In this document: positions 35,205 through 44,363 of the stretch, in pieces
How the letters are laid out: each line of letters opens with the position of its first letter
How positions within the stretch are numbered: the first letter of the stretch is position 1
Origin: Corbicula japonica
Taxonomy: Eukaryota; Mollusca; Bivalvia; Venerida; Cyrenidae
DNA: 64,000 bases
Assembly (NCBI GenBank): GCA_038501625.1
Contig: JAZAYU010000932.1
Span: 1-64,000 of the forward strand
Reading direction: 5' to 3'
The notes under the pieces: model-generated
Told to the model about the DNA's origin: nothing
The model's input: only the letters and a program-made list of their open reading frames with translations
Databases searched by the model: none
Made by a program: the position numbers and the translations under genes

Positions 35205-37267
35205 TTCTAACCGGTATCTGGTCAACTCGTACCTAAGTTAACTCGTACCTTAGTCAACTCGTACCCTTTTTTGGTCAACTCGTACCTGATCTTTCGTCAA
35301 CTCGTACCTACCCAAGTCAACTCGTACCCTTTTTGACATAAATCGACGTTATCACAGAACGCATACATGTTCATAATCTTGAATTAAAAACCGAAAATTG
35401 GTCAAGAAATCAATGAGTGTTCTAGCAACATCACTCTAAATGAGAGAAATGCTGCAAGAACACAATGATTTCCTACCACATTTTCGATTTATAACTTAAA
35501 TGTGCCGGAACTGATTGAATGCCGGAACTGAATAATTGACTGTATCGTAATACGAAATCAATAAAATGATTTATTTCTGTGCCAAAACTTGTCGAGCATT
35601 TTTTTAATGAAGTGGTTATTGACATTCCGTTTATCTCTTTGCATTTTTTTTTTGATGACACACACTTTCCAACTTGAAACAGGTGGCCTAATCGGGACGT
35701 TTTCACACATATTGGTCATAGGAAATACTGTTTTGATAAGAATTAATTTCAATACTTAGGACTGACACTTGCCTCTGGTTATTATCTGCACCTGCATAAA
35801 CAATTAAGCGTGTTATTAACAATAAACAGATCGTAAAACAAGAGTAAATTACTTTGAATACAGGTATATAATTAATTAAAATGAAAACGATACCCGTTAT
35901 TATTACAGAGGAGCCAGGCGCGTAGGAACAATTTTTAACAGTGGAGCCGCGGAAGTGATGATGCTTGCTGCAAAAATGCAAAGTGGTATATCGACAAAAT
36001 ACCGTCACAAACTGTTTGAACGTTGCTTTTAAAATTCCCTTTTCATCTATTTTAAAATATGCGAAATAAAGATGCATTACTAGCATGTATTTGTGCAAAG
36101 TTCTATTGAACTGCATTTGCTGTACAAGAGATTATGGTAATTTTCTTGTTACAGATGAACGTGCAATGATTGTAGACGGCTATTACGCAGCGTGTTTTCA
36201 CACTTGAAGTCTTCAGCTATGTTTACGCTATTTATCGCCTATCAAAGCTGCTCAATATAGCTCGTGATTTTAATTTACATATAAATTAGTTTCAATTCAT
36301 TTAAAACTTACTTATAATTCATTTAGATTGTCGTGTTGGGAATATATTTGAAATGTCGATTTTGAAATATTTCATCCTATTACTAAATATAGAAAATTCA
36401 AGCTTACGGCAGGATTAGCACATTCAAATAGTTTACTGAAATGATAAACATAAATTAAATGTTGTTTTTTTTCTGCAGTTTAGAGACGTGACTTAATTTG
36501 TATGTATTTTGTATTTCTGCATGTGAAGCTTTAATTTTGTACATGTATATGAGGACAGCAAATAAGAATCATATTGTGTATTTTTGTCTTTTTCACATGT
36601 ATGCACAGTTCATTGTATGTTTGCAATAAATTCCGACCAATCTGCGCAAACGTGTACTGGCAAATCAACGTACGTAAAAAAGAAAGTGTCTGTGGTCAAT
36701 TTTCGCCGCTCGATGATAAATGACGAAAATTTAACTGGCGAAAATAAGACTTAAACAGTTTGTGCCAAAATTGCGAAAATATCACGAAATGTCCCAATTG
36801 AATTTTTTTTATACAAACCAGCTGTATGCTGAGTTTTCAGTTATAACACATTCAGAATCAGATGATCAGATGAACATACTTCAAACTCCCCACCCTTGTA
36901 CCTCTGCCACAGCTCGACATTGTATATTTTGTATATGTGTATATAAATGTGTGTGTGTGTGTATTTGTGTGTGTGTGTGTGTGTCTTATAACTAAAGTTT
37001 TGTATTTATGTTGAAAAGTCTTACTTGTTACCCTTGTTATATTATGCTTTTTATACTTATATGTTCACTTTACATTCTCAGTTGCATTAAATTTTTAATC
37101 TGATTACCTTTGTATTTTATTACCGACTCAATCGAATATATTTTTAAAAAGTGGGTACGAGTTGACTAAGGTACGAGTTGACTAAGGTACAAGTTGACCA
37201 AAAAAGGTTACGAGTTGACTAAGGTACGAGTTGACTCAGGTACGAGTTGACCAGAAACCTTCTAACC
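35205..37267. mobile_element. Foldback-type element B with tandem-repeat TIRs and 8-bp target duplication
   Basis: The element (35,213-37,259, 2,047 bp) is flanked by perfect 8-bp repeats TTCTAACC (35,205-35,212 and 37,260-37,267). The termini are GGTATCTG on the left and, on the reverse strand of the right, GGTTTCTG. Each is followed directly by six units based on GTCAACTCGTACCTTA (left 35,221-35,333; right, inverted, 37,153-37,251). In both arms units 1 and 2 are 16 bp and unit 3 is 21 bp with a T6 run. The core shows no transposase, only short random-looking frames and a GT microsatellite (about 36,950-36,984). Element B starts 221 bp after element C ends. It shares its terminus, 8-bp duplication and unit layout with element A, but the unit sequence after GTCAA is different. 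Confidence 0.9.
36950..36984. repeat. (GT)n microsatellite
   Basis: Two GT runs separated by one ATTT interruption, inside foldback element B. Confidence 0.9.
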
Positions 37268-37269
37268 AG

Positions 37270-39283
37270 TCACGGGAATTCACGACTTGGTAAGGCTTTA
37301 GATCTACTTCAACTGGCCCTCAAATGTCTAAATTGATGATGTGTCGTATATAAAATGTAAAAAATGAACCATATGAACTGATTTAGGATCAGTTTGTCTA
37401 GTGGAAGATGATTTTTTTTTAACTGATGCGGTATAGATCTACGGTCAGTTTAACAAGCGGAAGTTGATTTCATTTGATTTTTTTACGTTTTTTAACGAAG
37501 GGCTTTCCTACAGGTCTGATTGGTAACTTTTAAGTGAATTTTTCATTACTATTTAGGTTAAGTATTCTACTGAATTATTCCTCTATTCAGACACAGACTC
37601 TAGTTGTAAAATTGTGTTTGCATAAAAAAAATCCAGATTGTAATCTGTACACAACAAGACTATTAATTAAAACATAATTTGTGGTGTTGAAAATTTGGCT
37701 GGCTTGGAGTTGAAAATAAATTAACGTTTGATAATATTTGAGTATGAATCAGTTATTCACTGTGACGCGGTGATAATAATACTATGACAATGTTTCCGTT
37801 TTACCACTCTAAGTGAATCTTTAGTGATAAAATCAGGTGAAATTGTTTTAACAGTATTGGTTATTAATGATCATACGAATATTTTGTATCTGGAAAATTG
37901 AAAAATATCCTGGAAAAATCATGGAATTTTCTTGTACAAGTTTGTATGAACCCTGAATAATGCTTTTACTTTTTAGTCAAAATGAGCAATATTTAGCTAT
38001 TTCGGTCCAAAATGACCACAACAAGACAGAGACTATAATTTTATATCTTTAAAGGAAAGCTTTTTACATCATTCAAGGTCTTGAAATAATAAAAAGCATT
38101 CTAGTCGGGAATATGGAAAGATCTAGTAGTATTAAGATTAATTTGAGACAAAATGACTAAAATGATCTGTTTTACTTCCGTTTCAATTTGTAAATAAAAA
38201 ATTATGAAGTTATAAAACATTGAAACTTACCAAGTCATCCTTCAACGCAGTGCAAGGGCATTCAGTAGCCTACATGGGTTTATTATTAGTTATCATTATT
38301 CATTTTTGTATGTTTTTTCTTTTGTAAATATGTGTACATTTTGCTCTGTTTATATTGTTATGTTGTAAATGTTTTTTTCCTGCTATTACTAGCACATGTT
38401 GTAAATAGTCTGATGCAGATGAGGAGCTCTTATGAGTTCAAGTCTTAAGTAAATAAAATCCTGTTTTTTTAAGCAAACCTTAACTGTCCTTCTTTACAAA
38501 TTCAGACTTTTCATTAGCTCATCTGTTTGCAAAGAAAACATCAAAGTATTGACAACTCGTGAAAATGTAATGGAAAATTAAACAGCAAAGGGTTGGCATT
38601 CGATAGCGTAGTTCTTGTTTGATAGCTGCCACATTTAACAGTCAACTCATACATTTATACTATTATACCAAGGAAAACTGGTCAGGTGGACTGATAGCCA
38701 AGATATGACTGGAAAGACAATAAAATTGTCTTAAAAACTTCATACAAACAAGCAAAACTCTGCTAAATATTACCTTATGGACTTCTTTCAGATATTAAAT
38801 GCTGTGCAGAACTCATTTATATATGAATAGTTAATGAATATTGGCCTTGTATACTTTAGAGGTAAAAATGATCATTATTGGACACTAGAAAAACCACTTG
38901 TGTGATTATAATCAAAACACATGTATTACATGTACCAAATATCTAACTTTCTTACAATCACTTCATTTTTTACCATTTTTAAGATAGACAAGAAATGTTT
39001 TGATGGTAAACTAAATCAGTGGCCAAATTAACACTACAACATGTTAATTTGAAATATTCCAATTTCTGAAAGAGCTTCTTAATCGTGCACATTAAATCTT
39101 TGTTAATTTAATTCCTGTGTATTTGTTTTTCTTTTATATACATGTATTTATTATGAAATTTTCTTAGTAGTCATTATGTAAACACTTTAATATTGGTACT
39201 TTTTCAAAAAGACACTTGAATATTTCTCCCCTTAAATTACTATACTGCTCAAAGTAACTTCTAGCTGTGTCATTTATTTACAG
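37270..39283. other. Upstream region of the OB-fold gene, no exon identified
   Basis: The coding start at 39,284 is immediately preceded by a splice-acceptor-like TTTATTTACAG. At least one non-coding 5' exon should therefore lie upstream, but I cannot place it or a promoter. A LINE-like 3' tail with AATAAAATCCTG occurs at about 38,452-38,465. Confidence 0.5.
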
Positions 39284-39709
39284 ATGAGTACGTCCGGCAA
39301 GCCATTTGGTGAAAAGATCAGAATTTCTATCCAGGCTAGAGCAGCCATCAAGGACTATACTTCAGAAGATGGAACAAGTAAAAGAAGCCTGACTGTTGGA
39401 GTTTCGGATGGCAGTAGGTGTTATAAACTTATCTGCTACAATCCTTCTGACTTCACAAAACTGCAGGTTGACAGTGTGGTTCTTCTTGTCAACTACATAG
39501 AAAAAAAAGATGAAAATCCTTCATACTTAGTTGCCACAAAAAAGACAAGAATTTCAATGTTCGTTTCTGGACGACTGTCTGTTCCAGCAGACCATAGACT
39601 GATATGCCAGGGTCTTCTAACTCCTTCTGTGGCTGAGATCAAGCCAATCAAGGAGGCTCTGTCTTCGCCAGTAAAAGCAAAGACAAGTGTTGTTGGGAAA
39701 ATAGTGAAA
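39284..39709 (+). CDS. OB-fold (RPA-like) protein, coding exon 1
   Basis: This exon encodes residues 1-142 of a predicted 292-residue protein made of oligonucleotide/oligosaccharide-binding folds, resembling subunits or paralogues of replication protein A. The likely role is single-stranded nucleic-acid binding, inferred from the fold and not shown. The start ATG directly follows an acceptor-like TTTACAG, so the 5' leader is spliced. Residues about 10-110 form a beta-rich domain (segments RSLTVGVSDGSRCYKLICYN and DSVVLLVNYIEKK) consistent with an OB fold. It ends at AAA|GTAAGT, phase 0. Translation past the donor stays open for only 26 codons without protein character, which supports the splice. 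Basic residues are frequent. I cannot assign an orthologue or symbol. Confidence 0.85.
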
Positions 39710-40019
39710 GTAAGTTACTTTATCATTTTTAGTCATATGGTTAGTGGATTGGTGAATGACATGCTAATGGGATATAATTACTCCCTTTAAGGGTATCGAA
39801 GCCATCGTGGCACTATGGAATAAAGTTAATTTTATACTTGTGTGACAAAACAGTTTTAAAACAAGTCAGTGTTTTTTTTTTCACTTTTGGGGGAAGGGGG
39901 TGGCAGCCCTTCGGAGGGGGAAATTGCGACGCGAACAGAGGAAAGGGGGAATATTTGGAAGATACTTGCAGCCTGTCAAACACAACATAACAAAGTATTC
40001 ACTGATCTTTTAATTCAAA

Positions 40020-40116
40020 GATACCCCATCGATAGACAATACAGTGCAATGTCTTTTTCTGTCTCTGCAAATTTATCAATTATTCTTGTCACTGTATTGT
40101 CTATCGATGGGGTATC
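40020..40116. repeat. Perfect 27-bp inverted repeat within intron 1
   Basis: The arms are 40,020-40,046 (starting GATACCCCATCGATAGACAA) and 40,090-40,116, exactly complementary with a 43-nt spacer. The surrounding sequence is unusually G-rich (GGGGGAAGGGGG at about 39,890-39,901 and GGGGGGAATGGGG near 40,236). It may be an element end or a hairpin transcript. No flanking target duplication was identified. Confidence 0.9.
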
Positions 40117-40479
40117 CATTAAACATATCCAAAACTCAGATTTATCATCTTCACTATCGAATAATCTGTAACAGACTCTGGCAAAGGGGGAATTTTTTAT
40201 CGGACTTGGGGGGAAAAATATATACTATTTTGAGGGGGGAATGGGGCCCTATTTCTCCAAATATTTGGCATAAAAAAACACTGCAAGTTGATAAATAACT
40301 GAAGTATGCTCCCCAAAGCAGCAGCTTAGGGTCCACAGGTTCTTGTGACACTGGCCTTTAAACTACTGACCCTAAGGAACTCATTGAGGACATGTCATCC
40401 ACTTGGGATGTTGAAGAACTTGCTAGAAAGTAGAGGGATGTTAAAGTACTTGCTAGAAAGCAGAAACAGTAATCATTCC

Positions 40480-40855
40480 AAAGGGCCCTGTGACCTTTGA
40501 CGTACATGTACTTGGTTCTTCTACTCACTAGGTGCAATCATCCTATGAAGTTTGAAGGTTCTGGGTGTACTGGTACAGATACAGTTTCACTCCATAGGTT
40601 CCTGTGACCTTGGCCTTTAACATTCTGAGTTCTTTTCTGTAAGTGCAAACATTCTATGAAGTTTGAAAATCTAGGTGTAATGGTACTCCCGTTATTATGC
40701 ACAAACCATTTTCACTCTACAGGTCCCTGTGACCCTGAACTTTGGCTTTTTTGGCTCTACTCACTAAGGGTTATCATCCTATGAAGTTTGAAGGCTCTAG
40801 GTATAATGGTATTCCAGTTTTTTAGGAAAATAAATTTTCAAAGTCCCTGTGACAA
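40480..40855 (+). repeat. ~130-bp tandem array, three units, intron 1
   Basis: Units share 'CCTGTGACCTT', 'CTACTCACTA', 'ATCCTATGAAGTTTGAAGG' and 'CTAGGTGTAATGGTA' at about 40,490, 40,610 and 40,730. Each opens with 'ACAGGTCCCTGTGACC'-like text. A 30-bp direct duplication (GAACTTGCTAGAAAG) precedes it at 40,405-40,465. Confidence 0.85.
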
Positions 40856-41334
40856 AGTCTTGTGATATTTCCAAAGGTGAATCCATTTTATATGCTGATA
40901 TTTTATAGTTGTTCACCTTCTACCTTTCACTTTGATCTACATCTGGTTAAGCAGAATGGCTCAATTGTAGGTAATTGGGCATTTTTATGGCGCGTTTTTC
41001 CAACAGTTCACAGAGTTTATAGCAACATTGATAAAAATATGATAAAATATGATGACTTAATTCATATCTGATCCATGTAATCCAAGAAAACACACAAATA
41101 CATAAGTACAAAACTGAAACGCTTATTTCGTACTTCATAAACTCACCATTTCATTCAAAATGTGGCAATTGGCATACTCGGTGGTGTAGGTTAATAGATA
41201 ACCAGGAAAGTAATAACCTTGCAGAATGTGTCCGCTTGTTAAAATAAGGCTTAAAGCTTTAGTTGAACAACTAAAAAAAATCAGATCAAAAATGGGTTCA
41301 ACACTTTAAGGGTAATGAATAAGTCTGCCTGTGA

Positions 41335-41790
41335 CACGGATATTTGACCTAAAATTATGGTTCCAGTGCACTGCACACCGTCTCATTATCATCCACCTCT
41401 GTATTAAGTTTAAACAAATTATCTCTTTCTTTTCCTAGTTCGGCTGCATTTTTTTTTCTCAAAAAAGGGAGATAATTCAAAAATGGTCAATGCAGTTATT
41501 GTTCCTGTACACTGCACTGCTCCTTACTGCCGTCTACCTTTGTGTGAACATTAAACAAATTACCTCATAATGGTTCTGTACTTATGCTCCTGACAATTTT
41601 TTTTAAAAGGGAGATAATACAATGACTGGAAAAATAGAGTTATGATTCTTTGGCACTGCACTCCGCCTCAGTGCAATCTACCATTGTGTGAAGTTAAAAC
41701 AAATTTTCTCCAAGAATTTTCAAATTATGACCCGGCCAAGCACAACAGATGGACAAGGTGGAGACTTAATGCTCTCCCTTCGGGCAGCAT
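41335..41790 (+). repeat. ~165-bp tandem array, three units, intron 1
   Basis: The theme 'CCAGTGCACTGCAC', 'CATCTACCTTTGTGTGAA', 'AAACAAATTATCTC', 'AAAAGGGAGATAAT' recurs three times. The array ends CTCCCTTCGGGCAGCATAAA. This layout (array plus a distinctive terminus) resembles other bivalve dispersed elements with internal tandem repeats. Confidence 0.85.
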
Positions 41791-41980
41791 AAAAACTTAT
41801 TTTTATAATTGAACATATCACAAACAAGTTATTTCAAAATTTCATTTCTTATTAAAATTTAAATCATATATTACTATGTTTATTTGGAAATCTAAATGTA
41901 AATGTAAATCTAGACATTTGTTTTGTCATGTACCATATAAATAATTACTTTTGCAGGTGCAAATGTTAGCACTTTAAGCC

Positions 41981-42161
41981 TTAACCCTTTACCCCATAGA
42001 TACACCTTAGTGCTGTCTGATCAGAATCTACACTGTTTGTTTTTAGATTATGTAGGTTATTTCTGACCAAGATGCAACCACTGCAGATTCAGATCAGATG
42101 GCACAGATGTGCTGGCTGATCTGGATCTGGTAAAATGTGTATATATGGAGTAAAGGGTTAA
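41981..42161. mobile_element. piggyBac-like MITE (TTAA target)
   Basis: The ends are TTAACCCTTTACCCCATA and TATGGAGTAAAGGGTTAA, 18-bp inverted termini with one mismatch that include the TTAA typical of piggyBac-superfamily target duplications. Size is 181 bp. It is non-coding, in intron 1. A diverged internal fragment (GTCTGATCAGGATCTTCACC) lies at about 50,355-50,425. Confidence 0.85.
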
Positions 42162-42289
42162 GGGCAATAATATTTGCAAATTTTATCTCTTTAAAATAAA
42201 TATGCATCCCTTTTGTACCAATTTTTTCTTCAGACCCATTTCCATTTGTCACAGCTTAGTAATGGCAATATTCATGGATTTTAAAAACT

Positions 42290-42347
42290 GGATTGGTGTA
42301 GGAGAATGGATAGAGCACTTAAATTGCTATAAATGGTGTGAGTTTGA
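42290..42347 (+). other. Degenerate tRNA-like segment
   Basis: 'TAGGAGAATGGATAGAGC' resembles an A box and 'AGTTTGAACCCCG' a decayed B box about 40 nt later. It is probably a remnant of a tRNA-derived SINE in intron 1, or chance. Confidence 0.3.
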
Positions 42348-42730
42348 ACCCCGTCTGCAGCAATCAGTTGTTTCTATGAGCAAGAAACTTGATCCTTGTG
42401 GCTTAGTACTGGGCGTTCCAGGAATGGATTGGAAAGCAATTCCAAAACCTTAAAGCTTTTATCGCAAGCATACAAAATTGTATTTGTATAGAAGACTATT
42501 TCCTGTACTACTTTTATGTTCACACTAGATTTACTAGACCAGACAAGTATTTCACCTTTTCGTCATTGAGAAGAATTATAGCAAAGACAGTACATTGTAC
42601 ATACATTAGTCATTTAATATTTACAATACATGGAACTTGTATTATACCTATCTTGACCAAATTGAAATTAAACATTCTCCTTGGACAATAATATAAGTTT
42701 ATGGTATTTAATCCCAATTTAACACTTCAG

Positions 42731-42946
42731 CAGGAAGAGGTCAGAATGGTCAGTGTGAAGGGGAAAGAGGTTTCAATCAAAGACATTCATGTGCAGGATG
42801 CAACAGGGACAGCTAAAGTAACACTTTGGAGGGAATCCACTGAGATCAAAGCTCGGGTTGGGGATTACGTCAGTATTACAAAACTTGTTGTTAATGCTTA
42901 TAACAAGATCGTTTCTCTCAGTGGAACTAGCTCAACAACTGTGGAG
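42731..42946 (+). CDS. OB-fold (RPA-like) protein, coding exon 2
   Basis: This exon encodes residues 143-214, the clearest OB-fold signature in the window: IHVQDATGTAKVTLWRES, then GDYVSITKLVVNAYN and LSGTSSTTVE. The D-x-TG-x2-x-V-x-LW pattern followed by GD-x-V and a Tyr-Asn turn is typical of RPA-type OB domains (family knowledge). It is flanked by ..TTCAG and GAG|GTAAAT, both phase 0, so it can be spliced without frame change. The acceptor is a tandem CAGCAG (42,728-42,733): use of the second site would drop one Gln. The intron before it is about 3.0 kb and full of repeats. Confidence 0.88.
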
Positions 42947-43352
42947 GTAAATGATTACATACATACTCTTTTTTACCTAAAGTCACTAAATGTTAAGCCT
43001 CACTTAATGAACTAAAATTTGACCAAAAGTTAAATTTGTTCATACACTTTAAAAAGAAGAAAGAAAAATCATTGTATCATCCTTACTCAGGTTTTTTTTT
43101 CCTTATATAACAGACGCCGAAATACAGCATCGTCCCCAGGCAAAATAGGTATCTTTCCCCTTTCCAAGATGAAAATTTCCCCACTTAAATCGAAATTTCA
43201 TCATCAAAAACAGACAAAAATGTGTGAAAAAGACAATTTCAATACAAAAACAATCCATTTTGGAGATCAGAAACTTTACTGAATTGTTAAAATCGTGTCA
43301 TTCTTTATTTTGTTTCAACTGTAAAAATTTGATGAGCAAGTTTTTAACATTA

Positions 43353-43489
43353 CACTGGTATCGTCTGTACCAGACCAGACCGAATTCAAGATAACTGTAG
43401 TGATGATAGACTCTTGCACAGCAAAGTCTTGACTATGCACACCAGTCTAGTCAGTTAGATGGTCTGGTCTGGTGCAGACTTTACCGGTG
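43353..43489. mobile_element. 137-bp MITE-like element, intron 2
   Basis: The inverted termini are about 29 bp (left CACTGGTATCGTCTGTACCA..., right ...TACCGGTG) with a shared inner ACCAGACCAGACC. A second inner inverted pair (TCTTGCACAGC / GACTATGCACACC) is weaker. No convincing target duplication was found, so the superfamily is unknown. Confidence 0.75.
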
Positions 43490-44126
43490 AAAAGTTAAAT
43501 ACTTGCCAGGCATTTTATACAGATGTAAACAAAATTAAGAATCCATTGAAACTGAAATACCAATAGTTCTTTGGCAATTACTGGCATTGGCAATTACTGG
43601 CATTAGAATCTACAATGACACTGTTAGGTAAATTGTTAGGCCATTTGACAGGGAATGTTACTAGTTAAATATGTTGGCAAGATTTAAAAACAGGTTTTTT
43701 TTTACAGTACCCATCATGGAAATGTCACTTTAAATATATTACGAAGAACAAAAGTTTTGTTTGCTTGTTTTAAGGTGTATATTTATTACGTATGTATTTC
43801 CCTAATATTTGAAAAGAGATTAATCATTTTCCCCAAAACTGGAAAAACGTGCGAATTTTCCCCTCTTGACAGGCCAGGGCCGCATCCCCAATCCCTGAAA
43901 AAAAACCTGTTACTATTTAATCTGATTTTGTTGTACCTTCAAGAAAAAGCCTGCATTTGTGTGTCAAGTTTAGATTTATAAACCAATAAATGATACATTT
44001 GAAAGGGCAATTACAGCACTAATGCTGCAGTTAGGCAGAGTGATTCTGATTATCTTAGTCTGAAAAAATGGATAAAGTTTTCATTTTTCAAGCTGGCAAT
44101 TGATATGTTACAAACATATATTACAG

Positions 44127-44363
44127 AAAACAGACACACCAGTTGAAGCAGAAGAAGTTACAGTTGAAGGAGTCATGAGAGAAGATACAGAGGCTGTCTT
44201 GTTGTTAGACGATATGAGGGAAGTCAGAGTGCCAGGAGACCTCCTAGCCTTGGCAATAGGTGAAAATGAACTTATTGACATTGAAAGCTTGACAAAAGAT
44301 GGTCCTGTACGTCTTATTTTGACTACAAGAGGAAGTGATGTTGTTGACATTGCTACGCCTTGA
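44127..44363 (+). CDS. OB-fold (RPA-like) protein, terminal coding exon 3
   Basis: This exon encodes residues 215-292 and the TGA stop (44,361-44,363). It follows the acceptor ATATTACAG in phase 0. The segment is acidic (EAEEVTVEGVMREDTEAVLL) with beta-like strands (DDMREVRVPGDLLALAIGE, PVRLILTTRGSDVVDIATP) and could be a third small OB-like or beta-barrel domain. There is no zinc-finger motif of the RPA70 C-terminal type, so the protein is shorter than and different from canonical RPA70. I infer a lineage-specific RPA-like paralogue. The 3' end of the transcript is uncertain: there is an ATTAAA at 44,651 and an AATAAA at 47,042. Confidence 0.85.
   Translation, partial: KTDTPVEAEEVTVEGVMREDTEAVLLLDDMREVRVPGDLLALAIGENELIDIESLTKDGPVRLILTTRGSDVVDIATP

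Noticed and set aside
35703..36116. 137-codon minus-strand frame inside foldback element B as a transposase
   Set aside because: It has no DDE/DDD motif, zinc finger or similarity to a known transposase. Composition is as expected from AT-rich random sequence.
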